NCBI GenBank assembly: GCA_963846715.1
Contig: CAWJXA010000003.1
Span: 1-64,000, forward strand
Direction: 5' to 3'
DNA length: 64,000 nucleotides
Origin: Bog-257 sp963846715
Lineage (GTDB): Bacteria > Acidobacteriota > Terriglobia > Terriglobales > Acidobacteriaceae
In this document: piece after piece, positions 32,182 to 40,451 of the stretch
How the letters are laid out: the number at the start of each line of letters is the position of its first letter
Position numbering within the stretch: the first letter of the stretch is position 1
Notes under the pieces: generated by a model
What the model was told of the DNA's origin: nothing
Seen by the model: the letters and a program-made list of their open reading frames with translations, nothing else
Database searches by the model: none
Position numbers and translations under genes: made by a program

Positions 32182-32624
32182 TTAATGCTGCTTTGTTTTG
32201 GATGTTGTACAGGTCTTACAAATGCCCTGCACTTGAATAGTAAGCCTTTCCAGCCGGAAGCCGGAAGGAAGTTTGCCTCGCAGTTTGACCGGCCCCAGCA
32301 AATCGAAATCCAAATCAGTGAGGGAGCGGCAGCGCGTGCAAACCAGATGATCATGAGGATGGTGATTGGCATCGATAAGCCATGAGCGATGAGGTGGACT
32401 GACCTCGCGCAACATGCCCGCGTGCACGAAGGTCTTGAGGTTCTTGTAAACCGTCGCGAGTGAGATCGACGGCAAGTATTGTTTACCTGCTCGTAGACCT
32501 CCTCCGGCGAATAATGCCCAGGTCGTGACACCAGCGCCTCGTAGATTTTTTGCCTCTGGTGTGTCGCCGCCAGGCTGTGCTCCTGGCACAACCGGCGAAA
32601 CTCGTTGTGAGTCTCCTGGCGCAT
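32182..32624 (-). pseudogene. PerR/Fur-family regulator split by a one-base frameshift
   Basis: The first frame (ATG 32624) reads MRQETHNEFRRLCQEHSLAATHQRQKIYEALVSRPGHYSPEEVYEQV, abbreviated here to its order: an N-terminal winged-helix start. The second frame continues KQYLPSISLATVYKNLKTFVHAGML, then WLIDANHHPHDHLVCTRC and GICKTC, the metal-binding domain with a Cys4 zinc site. The junction is at the GGTAAAC run near 32481-32487; one more A would give EQVKQYLPSISLATVYKNL. The metal-site His cluster and its place before ahpC suggest PerR rather than Fur. It could be an error in an A run or a true loss-of-function change. Confidence 0.85.
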
Positions 32625-32634
32625 ATTTATCGGA

Positions 32635-32649
32635 TGATAATTATTATTA
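32635..32649. promoter_or_regulatory. PerR-box-like operator upstream of the perR-ahpC-ahpD operon
   Basis: TGATAATTATTATTA matches the PerR consensus TTATAATNATTATAA at 12 of 14 defined positions and ends ten bases before the regulator start codon. It fits autoregulation and peroxide induction of the operon. Confidence 0.65.
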
Positions 32650-32754
32650 AAGGATTCAGAATTGCTCTGGCAAGGACCGCGGTAACAGACCGCTTCGGCA
32701 GCCGTTGCTTGGCATCGCCGCGCTTGTCCACACACCGGCGAAGCAGCGCGCAGC

Positions 32755-33054
32755 TTAAGGAAGCTTGGCCGCGAGAACGTCAACCTTCTGGATGTCAGGC
32801 GCCTTGGCAAGTAGATCGGAAGCCTTGGCCATGAGGGCAGCTGCAAGTTTGCCCGAGAGATGTGCCTGGCGGCCTGATTCGTCCGGAAACACGTCGAAGA
32901 TGCCAAAGGTTGTTGGGCCCATTCGGATGGCAAACCAGGCGGTTGTTGCCGGCTCTTCAGTCACCAGCGCCAAGCCGCTGTTGAGGAAACTTTCAACCTC
33001 TTTTTCTTTTCCGGGCTTGGCCTCAAGCCGGACGAATAATCCCACTTTCACCAT
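32755..33054 (-). CDS. Antibiotic biosynthesis monooxygenase-like (ABM fold) protein
   Basis: From ATG 33054, with AAGGAG at ideal distance, the product has 99 residues: MVKVGLFVRLEAKPGKEKEVESFL, then ALVTEEPATTAWFAIRMGPTTFGIFDVFPDESGRQAHLSGKLAAALMAKA in order. This is the dimeric alpha/beta ABM fold. The family includes quinone monooxygenases and heme-degrading enzymes. Location next to peroxide defence hints at redox stress, but that is inference. The frame extension to 33243 is not supported. Confidence 0.85.
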   Translation of the reverse strand: MVKVGLFVRLEAKPGKEKEVESFLNSGLALVTEEPATTAWFAIRMGPTTFGIFDVFPDESGRQAHLSGKLAAALMAKASDLLAKAPDIQKVDVLAAKLP

Positions 33055-33342
33055 AATCGATCTCCTTTCCAAAGTTTGGATGCGCGTACAATGCTTTCTG
33101 CTCCCAAATTCCAAGCAACGATGCTGAAATAAACTGGCTGCGCTTCGCCGATCTTCGTTTTGACGATGCCTGACAAGCGTTCTTAAGCCGTAGTGTTCGA
33201 ACCGGGCCTGGACACCGGCTCGAGTAATGACGTGCTGGGACAAAATTGCCCGTTACGAATGTGTTCACACAATTTCCGCGACTTCTATCCCCCAAACCGG
33301 AGATACTAGCTATTACAGTCCCTGGGCCGGAACCCTTGCATC

Positions 33343-34572
33343 ATGCGTATCGTTGAAGCCATCCGCATAGCCCTGCTGTCGCTGTGGGCGAACAAGCTGC
33401 GCTCGGTGCTTACCCTGTTGGGTGTAGTCATCGGCGTTGCCGCGGTGATTGCGGTAGTCACGTTCGTCAATGGCATCAACGGTTATGTTGCCGAGAAGAT
33501 CTTCAACCTCGGAGCCAATAGTTTCCTCATCAGCAAGCAGCCCAACGTGATAACGGATGTCGACGATTTCATCGAGGCCAACAAGCACAAAGATCTGACG
33601 ATGGACGAATATCGCGCAGTCGCCGAGGGATGCAGTGCTTGTAAGGAAGTAGGCGCCAGCTTGCGCAGTTTCAATGGCAAGGTCGTTTACGGCACCCAGA
33701 ACAGCACCGACACCTGGATTCGTGGTTGGACCCCCAGCATGGCCCGCATTTACGACCTCGACCTGGTGGCCGGAAGAATGCTCAACGAGAGCGACGAGAA
33801 CAGCGCTTCTTCCGTCGTCATCATCGGACAGGATATTCGCGAGAATTTGCTGGAAGGGATCGATCCTCTGGGGAAGGAAATCAGGGTCAACGGCCGAGTC
33901 TTTCGCATCGTCGGTGTGGGCAAGAAGGAAGGCAAGACGCTCGGCCAAAGCCGGGATAATTACGTCATCATGCCCATCGCTACATGGCTTAAGACTTACG
34001 GCTCGCATAACAGCGTCACCATCTGGGGCAAAGCCTACGATGCCGGGGCGACCTTCGATCAGGCGGTAGACCAGGCACGCGTCATTCTGCGCTCGCGGCG
34101 CCATGACCGGGTGGGCGAGAAAGACACCTTCGTCATCGAAAGCAATGCCAGCTTCCTTTCCATTTGGTCCGACTTGAGCGGCACATTCTTTATTGTGATG
34201 ATTGTGATTGCTTCCATTTCACTGATCGTCGGCGGAATCGTAATCATGAACATCATGCTGGTTTCGGTGACCGAGCGCACGAGGGAGATCGGAATCCGCA
34301 AGGCGCTGGGAGCGCGCCCGCGCGATGTGCTACGGCAATTCCTGATTGAATCGATCACGCTGGCGCTGGTCGGTGGGTTCCTTGGCATTGTCGGAGGAGT
34401 CGGTATTGCCAAGCTGGTGACACTTCTCATCGGAATGCCATCCGCGATTGAGCTCTGGGCCATCTTCGCGGGCCTGGCGGTTTCGGCTGGGGTGGGCGTC
34501 TTCTTCGGAGTATATCCGGCGCGCAAGGCGGCCAAGCTGGACCCGATTGTGGCGCTGCGGTTCGAGTTGTGA
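33343..34572 (+). CDS. MacB-like ABC transporter permease
   Basis: The 409-residue protein has an N-terminal helix (LTLLGVVIGVAAVIAVVTFVNGI, near 23-45), a MacB periplasmic core (LVAGRMLNESDE, SVVIIGQDIRENL, FRIVGVGKKEGKTLG), and a C-terminal FtsX domain with three helices (FFIVMIVIASISLIVGGIVIMNIMLVSVTERTREIGIRKALGA onward), ending YPARKAAKLDPIVALRFEL. It belongs with the paralog 45 bases downstream. No ATPase or membrane-fusion protein is next to it. Substrates of the family include macrolides, peptides and lipoproteins. Confidence 0.9.
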   Translation: MRIVEAIRIALLSLWANKLRSVLTLLGVVIGVAAVIAVVTFVNGINGYVAEKIFNLGANSFLISKQPNVITDVDDFIEANKHKDLTMDEYRAVAEGCSACKEVGASLRSFNGKVVYGTQNSTDTWIRGWTPSMARIYDLDLVAGRMLNESDENSASSVVIIGQDIRENLLEGIDPLGKEIRVNGRVFRIVGVGKKEGKTLGQSRDNYVIMPIATWLKTYGSHNSVTIWGKAYDAGATFDQAVDQARVILRSRRHDRVGEKDTFVIESNASFLSIWSDLSGTFFIVMIVIASISLIVGGIVIMNIMLVSVTERTREIGIRKALGARPRDVLRQFLIESITLALVGGFLGIVGGVGIAKLVTLLIGMPSAIELWAIFAGLAVSAGVGVFFGVYPARKAAKLDPIVALRFEL

Positions 34573-34617
34573 AGTGGCCTAGACAGCACTGGGCAGGGTA
34601 GAGTTCCAAAATAATTT

Positions 34618-35877
34618 ATGCGGCGAAGTGACTACAAAGAAATCCTGCGCATGGCGTTGCAGACGATCGCCAAGAACAAGATGCGATCAGGACTGACCGT
34701 GCTGGGGATTGTGATCGGCGTCATGATGGTCATCGTCATCTCGTCGGTGGTGCGGGGCTTAAACTCCAATGTCGAGGGCATGCTGAAGGACATGGGCTCC
34801 GACCAGGTCTTCGCCTACCATTTTTCGCCGTTCACCTTCGGCCGGCCGACCACCGAAATGCTGTCGCGCAAAGAGTTGACTCTCGACGATGCATTGGCCA
34901 TGCGAGAGCTTCCGCATGTAAAAGCCGCCACTGCCAGCTTGCGCATCGTGTTGCCGCAGACCGGGACCGGTACGTTTGCGGTGAAATATGAGGGGCGCAA
35001 GACCAAGAACACCATCCTCGATGGCAATCTGCCGGCCACCATGCAGACTGACGACCTGAACATCGTTCGCGGTCGCTGGTTCACAGAAACCGAGAACGAC
35101 CATCGCAGCCTGGTAGCCGTTCTGGGCAATGACGCTGCGGAAAAGCTCTTCGAAGATCAGAATCCCATCGGCAAGGAGATCAACATCGAGGGCGAGTTGT
35201 TTGAAGTGATCGGGGTGATGGCCAAGCGCAAAGCGGCGTTCGGCAATGGCTCCAATCCCGAAGACAACATCGTGCGGATGCCCATCGCGACGATGCACAA
35301 GTTGCATCCGGAGCAAAAACAGTACTGGATCACCGTGAAGTCCACATCGCACGCTGACATGGAAACCACGATGGACGAGATGCGCGCGCTGCTGCGCCGG
35401 CGTCGGCATGTGCCTCCCAACCAGGCCGATAACTTTGCCGTGTTCAGCCAGGATGCGCTGAGCGACACCTGGAACCAGCTCACGGGAGGCCTTTTCGTCT
35501 TTATGTTTGCCGTGTCGAGCGTCGCCCTCATCGTCGGCGGAGTCGGTGTGATGAACATCATGCTGGTGTCGGTGACCGAGCGCACGCGCGAGATTGGAGT
35601 ACGCAAAGCCATTGGAGCGCGCCGGCGCGATGTCCTGCTGCAGTTCACGCTGGAAGCCATTACCCTGACCGGGATAGGTGGTGTTCTGGGAATAATCATT
35701 GGTGGTTTCCTGACCGCGCTCGTACCGCTGGTCTTCCCTTCCCTGCCGGCGAGCATGTCGTTGTCGTGGGTAATGACTGCGACCACCGCTTCGATAGCAA
35801 TCGGTCTGGTATTCGGCATTTATCCCGCCTGGAAAGCGGCCAATCTTGACCCCATCGAAGCTCTGCGCTACGAATAA
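34618..35877 (+). CDS. MacB-like ABC transporter permease, paralog
   Basis: The 419-residue protein repeats the build of its upstream neighbour: helix near 22-44 (SGLTVLGIVIGVMMVIVISSVV), periplasmic core (IVRGRWFTETENDHRSLVAVLG, FEVIGVMAKRKAAFG), and FtsX C-terminus (VSSVALIVGGVGVMNIMLVSVTERTREIGVRKAIGARRRDVL), ending YPAWKAANLDPIEALRYE. The two genes could give a heterodimer, with an ATPase encoded elsewhere. Similarity between them is clear in the FtsX part and weaker in the periplasmic part, suggesting an old duplication. Confidence 0.9.
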   Translation: MRRSDYKEILRMALQTIAKNKMRSGLTVLGIVIGVMMVIVISSVVRGLNSNVEGMLKDMGSDQVFAYHFSPFTFGRPTTEMLSRKELTLDDALAMRELPHVKAATASLRIVLPQTGTGTFAVKYEGRKTKNTILDGNLPATMQTDDLNIVRGRWFTETENDHRSLVAVLGNDAAEKLFEDQNPIGKEINIEGELFEVIGVMAKRKAAFGNGSNPEDNIVRMPIATMHKLHPEQKQYWITVKSTSHADMETTMDEMRALLRRRRHVPPNQADNFAVFSQDALSDTWNQLTGGLFVFMFAVSSVALIVGGVGVMNIMLVSVTERTREIGVRKAIGARRRDVLLQFTLEAITLTGIGGVLGIIIGGFLTALVPLVFPSLPASMSLSWVMTATTASIAIGLVFGIYPAWKAANLDPIEALRYE

Positions 35878-35912
35878 CGAGCTCAGTACTGGCTTTGCGG
35901 AGCGACGTCCCG

Positions 35913-36290
35913 GTGAAGCAACTCGATTGGACAAGCGGAGAACTTGCCGAGGGTCTGCGGTGCTACCGCGCCGAAAGTTTTTTTGCAGCCCATGAGCATT
36001 GGGAGGTCGTGTGGCTGGAGTTACAGGAGCCTGAGAAGACCTTCCTGCAAGGCGTAATTCAGGTAAGCGCCGCTTTACACCACTTTCAGCAGGGCAACCT
36101 GGAAGGAACAGCTTCTCTACTAAGAGCCGCGCTCCGACGGCTAGATCCTCATTCGCCTAAATTTGGCGGAATATCGGTAAGTCCACTGTGCGAAGAAATT
36201 CGCGAGTGGCTGAAGGCACTCGAGGACAGAAGCTCCCGGCCTGACCTTCCCTTCCCACACATCCTACCCGCCGACGAACCGGACAAATGA
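35913..36290 (+). CDS. DUF309-family protein
   Basis: The product (125 residues from GTG 35913; TTG 35895 is an alternative) has the DUF309 signature: YRAESFFAAHEHWEVVWLELQEPEKTFLQGVIQVSAALHHFQQGN in order, then a second helix pair ending in a Pro-rich tail. DUF309 proteins are small helical proteins of unknown role; the HEHWE segment is invariant. It follows the permease pair by 35 bases and may share its transcript. Confidence 0.85.
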   Translation: MKQLDWTSGELAEGLRCYRAESFFAAHEHWEVVWLELQEPEKTFLQGVIQVSAALHHFQQGNLEGTASLLRAALRRLDPHSPKFGGISVSPLCEEIREWLKALEDRSSRPDLPFPHILPADEPDK

Positions 36291-36447
36291 GCATCCGATA
36301 CTCAATCGAATAATGGTGACGAACCGTGCGAAGGCGTCGAAATGTTCCGGGGCTCGAAAACTCCGCTGTTGCCATCGGCGAGTGTGTTCAGCGAACGGTT
36401 GGGAGAAGAGCCTCAAGCGTGGCCCGGCGTAGCCTTTAGGGCTTCGT

Positions 36448-37341
36448 TCAGCGCTCAGGCGGTGCAGGTAGAGCCGCAAGGCGCGGCTGTGTGCTTCGTG
36501 GTTGCGCGGGCACCGCAGATTCCTGCTCAGAGGTGATCATCCAGCCCGAATTAATCTTGCTGAGGCCAAGGTTGACCAAAGTGCGGCCACGCCAGTCTAT
36601 TTCGTTGTTGCTGAAGTCCCAGCTCTTGATTACGGTGGCTACGGCTTCTGATCCCTGGACGCTTATCACCACATTGCTGAGTTGCAGACGTCTGATCTGG
36701 GTGTAAAGTCTCAGCATCTTCTGCTTTTGCATCTCCACCTGCTTGCGCGTCAGACTTCCCTGCTGAAGGTAGTTGACAAGTCGAGGCGCATAACACGCCA
36801 TTTGCATCTTCAGGCTTCTGGACTTCAACGAAGTTATCCAGATGTTGAGGAGCGACATGATCTGGGCGCGCGCATCGGCATCGTCTTCCAAGGTGTCCGC
36901 GCTATGGCTATTCAGCGCCGCACTCGCCGCGGTGATCGCGGGTTCTAATCCATTGTCGCGAGCGAGGCGAACAGCGTTCTCCTGCGAGAGCCGCACATGG
37001 TTCACTGGAGAGACCAGCGGCAACTCGATGCTCCAGCCGTAAGCCTGCTGGTTATACGTGAGCGGAGTGGTGGTGGTCAGCTGGTAGCGGCCAGAAGGCA
37101 GCCGAAGTATCGTGGTGGAGCTTTCGCTCACGCGAAGCGTCGACGCAGGGCCGGGCCGGTCCAGCGGATCGAGCCTCACCCAGGCGGTCTGTGGATGCGG
37201 CGAGCCCGGTGCTGTTGGCCAGCTCATTTCAAGACGAACTTCAACGCGAGGAGGTTCTGGCGTTGCGACCTGCGCGGAGGCAAGCCAGGGGAACGCGATG
37301 AGCAAAACAGAAGTGCAGGCACATCGAAACCCGGGGGGCAC
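36448..37341 (-). CDS. Secreted protein with C-terminal NTF2-like domain
   Basis: GTG 37341 is preceded by AGGAGG five bases upstream, so I prefer it to the frame start at 37368. The 297-residue product has a signal peptide (about 8-24, CTSVLLIAFPWLASA) and an immunoglobulin-like region (RVEVRLEMSWP, then RLPSGRYQLTTTT). A C-terminal part (ADARAQIMSLLNIWITSLKSRSLKMQMACYAPRLVNY ... KINSGWMITSE) has the pattern of NTF2/Cds6-like domains found in cell-wall-associated proteins. The function is unknown. Confidence 0.65.
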   Translation of the reverse strand: MPPGFRCACTSVLLIAFPWLASAQVATPEPPRVEVRLEMSWPTAPGSPHPQTAWVRLDPLDRPGPASTLRVSESSTTILRLPSGRYQLTTTTPLTYNQQAYGWSIELPLVSPVNHVRLSQENAVRLARDNGLEPAITAASAALNSHSADTLEDDADARAQIMSLLNIWITSLKSRSLKMQMACYAPRLVNYLQQGSLTRKQVEMQKQKMLRLYTQIRRLQLSNVVISVQGSEAVATVIKSWDFSNNEIDWRGRTLVNLGLSKINSGWMITSEQESAVPAQPRSTQPRLAALPAPPER

Positions 37342-37454
37342 ATTGACCTCCTCGGACGAGCAGCGCATTTCGATGTCAGGACCTAAAGAAACAGAGGAAC
37401 GTGGGGGCCAGACTCTTCCGCTTATAAATTATTGAAAATAAGTAGCCTTAAAAT

Positions 37455-37530
37455 TGGTGGACCTGGTCGGGATCGAACCGACGACCTCTTCCATGCCATG
37501 GAAGCGCGCTCCCAGCTGCGCCACAGGCCC
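37455..37530 (-). tRNA. tRNA-Ala (anticodon GGC)
   Basis: On the minus strand the acceptor GGGCCTG pairs with CAGGTCC (one G-T pair), the anticodon arm CTTCC-ATGGCAT-GGAAG (loop 37493-37499) carries GGC, and the T arm has GGTTCGATCC. The CCA end is encoded at 37455-37457. Confidence 0.95.
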
Positions 37531-37572
37531 ACTTTTGGCGAAGGCAGACACCCAGAGGTGGGCGTCGTAAGT

Positions 37573-37601
37573 ATTTTCTCCCAGCAGCATGGCTTAGTCA
37601 A
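37573..37601 (-). promoter_or_regulatory. Putative promoter of tRNA-Ala
   Basis: On the minus strand TTGACT (37596-37601) and GAAAAT (37573-37578) are 17 bases apart, about 43 bases before the tRNA 5' end. The -10 box matches four of six positions. Confidence 0.4.
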
Positions 37602-37771
37602 ACTTCGCAGGCAGCTCGAGTCGCATCTTGGGCGCGAGCTAGCCGAAGTATGGGTGATGAAGTGGCGCACCACGTAGTCGTGGCATAGCATCCAATTAGG
37701 CTGTGACTTCCAGCCATATTTCCCACTCGTCGGCAACAGTTATAGGGAATACCCGTTGCGAGGGGCGAAAA

Positions 37772-38479
37772 ATGAAAATGAGATTGGCCATGGTGTGCTT
37801 GTGCCTGGCGAGCGCGACGACTTTTGCGCAGACGACAGCGAACCCCGGTCCTGCTTCTGAAAGTGCTCCACTAGCCGCGAGCACCCCGACGCGCTCAGTG
37901 ACATCTGATTTAGACAGATTGCAGACTGCCTCGTCACAGGCCACGCTCGATCTGGGTCGCCTACGAATCGAAAAGTGGAAGGCCGACGGAGAGTCCAAGC
38001 GGCAAGCCCAATCCAATGCCGATTCGTTGGAGCGCAATCTAACGTCTGCGTTGCCTGGGCTCATCGATGCAGTCCGCGCGGCGCCTCAGGACCTGAATGC
38101 CGAGTTCAAGCTCTATCGCAATCTGAACGCTTTGTATGACGTGTTCGCGGCGCTGACCGAATCGGCGGGCGCCTTCGGACCGCGGAGCGATTACGATGCC
38201 CTGGCGCAGCAGCTCGATACTTTCGACTCCGTGCGGCGCAACCTGGGAGATACGCTCGAGCAGTTGACCTCCTCAACGCAGTCCGAGATAGCTCAGTTAC
38301 GCAGCCAGGTGCGGACCTACCAGCAGGCCGCCGCTGCAGCGCCGACGCCTGTGAAGAAAGTCGTGGTGGACGACACGGTTCCCGCGAAGAAGCCGGTGCA
38401 CAAGAAGAAGCCCGTGGCCACCAGTAGCAGTTCGCCTTCCGATGCGTCCAGCTCTGGAGCTTCCACTCCCAAACCATAA
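37772..38479 (+). CDS. Secreted coiled-coil hypothetical protein
   Basis: From ATG 37772, after a GAGGGG site, the product has 235 residues: a signal peptide (MKMRLAMVCLCLASATTFAQ), a helical charged region (SDLDRLQTASSQATLDLGRLRIEKWKADGESKRQAQSNADSLERNL in order, then ELYR-like helices to about 200), and a low-complexity tail of Lys, Pro and Ser. The tail may bind the cell wall or nucleic acid. I do not recognise a family. It is a single gene followed by a family 1 repeat. Confidence 0.6.
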   Translation: MKMRLAMVCLCLASATTFAQTTANPGPASESAPLAASTPTRSVTSDLDRLQTASSQATLDLGRLRIEKWKADGESKRQAQSNADSLERNLTSALPGLIDAVRAAPQDLNAEFKLYRNLNALYDVFAALTESAGAFGPRSDYDALAQQLDTFDSVRRNLGDTLEQLTSSTQSEIAQLRSQVRTYQQAAAAAPTPVKKVVVDDTVPAKKPVHKKKPVATSSSSPSDASSSGASTPKP

Positions 38480-38538
38480 ACGTTAGGCGAACGATGGATT
38501 CGATTTAACGAATTGCAATTCCGCCTATCCGAGTCTTT

Positions 38539-38687
38539 GTGAGAACCGTGCCGTCCCTACGGGACTCGATCTCCTTTCCGATCCCCAGGACTCCGCTGCG
38601 CCCGTCCGGGCTAACTTCACTTCCGCCCCTGCGGGGCTGATTTCCGCGGGTTTTACTCGATAGGCGAAGACGAAACTGAGTTCTCAC
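38539..38687 (+). repeat. Family 1 hairpin repeat, copy A
   Basis: Terminal inverted repeats GTGAGAAC (38539-38546) and GTTCTCAC (38680-38687) bound an element with three short palindromes in order: CCGTCCCTACGGGACTCG, CCCAGGACT...CCGGGCTAAC, and CCCCTGCGGGG. The rest of 38480-38936 carries no gene other than the promoter region of the sigma factor. Confidence 0.75.
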
Positions 38688-38936
38688 AGACCCTATCCGC
38701 GTTCAGTTTCCGCACGTTCTCCTAAGACCGAATCCGCCCGAACAGCCAAGCGAAGCGGCCTTTGACGGGAACATTTGGACGTTGTCCGGGGTCTATCTCA
38801 TCAGTCCGTACCCGGAAATGCGCATTTGTGTGGGCGGTGCAGGATTGCCCGGTGTTCTGAACTGGTCAGACAGGCCTTTAACGCGGCGGGAAGTTGTTGC
38901 AGGCTTCGAATCTATTTATCATTGAGGTACGCCTTC

Positions 38937-39656
38937 ATGGCGGGAGCAACAACATTGAGTGACCTCGCAAGTGCGCTGGACATCCGCACCGCGGAATCCG
39001 GTATCGTCGCTGAGCTCAAGGCGGGATCGGAAGATGCCTTCTACTGGCTCATCGCGCACTATAATCAGCCGGTTTATAGCCTGGTACATCGAATCCTGGA
39101 CGATCCGTCCGACGCCGCCGACACCACCCAGGAAGTATTTATCAAGGTGTTCCGTGGAATCAGGAATTTCAATGCGGATTCCAGCCTGAAGACATGGATC
39201 TATCGGATTGCGGTGCATGAGGCCTCGAATCACCGCCGCTGGTGGTTTCGGCACAAGGTGCAGGAACTGTCGATCGAGCCCGCCAGCGAAAACGGAGATG
39301 AGCAGGGCTGGGGTAGGAAAGCCACGCTGGTGGATGAAGGCAAATCTCCGCTGCAAAACGTATATGACGAAGAGTTACGTGCCCGCGTGGAATGCGAACT
39401 GAAAGCGCTTAGCGAGCCCTACCGGACGACGGTGATTCTGCGCGACATCGAGGAATTATCGTACGAGCAGATCGCCGAGGTGATGGACATTTCCCTGGGA
39501 ACGGTGAAGTCACGGCTGGTGCGGGGACGCGAGGCCCTGCGAAAACGCATGGAGCGCCATATGCCAGCTTTCGGGATGAATTGCGGCGTGGCGAGTGATA
39601 GAAAACGACGCAAAGATGGTCCGGTTGGCGGTCAGAAGGTTGAGGTCATGCCATGA
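38937..39656 (+). CDS. ECF RNA polymerase sigma factor
   Basis: ATG 38937 follows GAGG at nine bases. The 239-residue product has sigma region 2 (AFYWLIAHYNQPVYSLVHRILDDPSDAADTTQEVFIKVFRGIRNF ... LKTWIYRIAVHEASNHRRWW in order) and region 4 (ELKALSEPYRTTVILRDIEELSYEQIAEVMDISLGTVKSRLVRGREALRKRM in order). The C-terminal tail of about 30 basic residues is longer than usual. Its stop overlaps the anti-sigma start (ATGA), the standard coupling. It probably directs an envelope-stress or similar regulon. Confidence 0.93.
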   Translation: MAGATTLSDLASALDIRTAESGIVAELKAGSEDAFYWLIAHYNQPVYSLVHRILDDPSDAADTTQEVFIKVFRGIRNFNADSSLKTWIYRIAVHEASNHRRWWFRHKVQELSIEPASENGDEQGWGRKATLVDEGKSPLQNVYDEELRARVECELKALSEPYRTTVILRDIEELSYEQIAEVMDISLGTVKSRLVRGREALRKRMERHMPAFGMNCGVASDRKRRKDGPVGGQKVEVMP

Positions 39657-40315
39657 AGTGCTCAGTTGCGAAGCGGCTCATGTCGTCGTATCTGGACGGT
39701 GCAGTGACGCGCAGCCAATTGGCCCAAGTGAATGAACACTTGCAAGGCTGCGGCGAATGCGCCGGATATTATTCGTCGGGACAGCGAATGCAGATGCTGG
39801 TGGGCTCGCTGGGACGGAAGCCCGCGCCTCCCGACCTGGCCCTTAGGCTGCGAGTGGCGGCTTCGCAGGTGCTGGCCAACGCTCAGCGTTCGCGTTGGGA
39901 GATACTGCGGGTGCGTTGGGAGAATGCTTTCAATGCGATCATGGTGCCCGCGACCGCCGGCGTAGTGACCACGTTAATTGTTTTTGGATTGCTGATTAGT
40001 TTCCTTTATCCAACACCGGTGAGGGCGTCCAACGACGTGCCCACCATGCTGTACACGCCGGCGGAGTTGCAGTTCACTCCCTTCGAGCTGGCGGGCGTGG
40101 CCAATGCAGAGTCGCTGGTAGTGGAGGCTTATGTCGGACCTGATGGCAGGGTGCAGGATTACCGTATCCTGTCGGCTCCTGAAAACGCAGAAGCGATTTT
40201 GCCGCAACTGAAGAACATGCTCATCTTCACCACCTTTCATCCGGCGACGGCCTTCGGACAACCCACCGCTAGCCGGGTGGTCCTGTCGTTCTCGAAGGTA
40301 CAGGTCAAGGGGTAG
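39653..40315 (+). CDS. Zinc-finger anti-sigma factor with TonB-C-like extracytoplasmic domain
   Basis: The 220-residue protein begins with an anti-sigma zinc domain (Cys3, then H29-x3-C33-x2-C36) and has one membrane helix at about 97-118 (VPATAGVVTTLIVFGLLISFLY). Outside is a short domain with the pattern VEAYVGPDGRVQDYRILS ... LIFTTFHPATAFGQPTASRVVLSFSK, resembling the TonB C-terminal fold. It should hold the co-encoded ECF sigma factor until a periplasmic signal triggers release. The added TonB-like domain may be the sensor. Confidence 0.8.
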   Translation: MKCSVAKRLMSSYLDGAVTRSQLAQVNEHLQGCGECAGYYSSGQRMQMLVGSLGRKPAPPDLALRLRVAASQVLANAQRSRWEILRVRWENAFNAIMVPATAGVVTTLIVFGLLISFLYPTPVRASNDVPTMLYTPAELQFTPFELAGVANAESLVVEAYVGPDGRVQDYRILSAPENAEAILPQLKNMLIFTTFHPATAFGQPTASRVVLSFSKVQVKG

Positions 40316-40451
40316 GTCAAATCTCGTTCTGGCTGGTTCGAAGGTGCTTTGAAGGAGCTGGGTGCCCGTTCACGGCGTTCCTTGTTCCCACCCTTTCGCA
40401 AAAGAAGCAAAAGGATGGGGCACCCGGCTAGGATGGCGCTAAAACATTTTC

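Noticed and set aside
34759..35934. Minus-strand frame of 391 codons opposite the second permease
   Set aside because: Shadow of the FtsX/MacB gene, which has clear motifs on the plus strand.
38775..38936. Upstream extension of the sigma-factor frame
   Set aside because: No ribosome site at 38775; the ATG at 38937 has one and gives a normal N-terminus.
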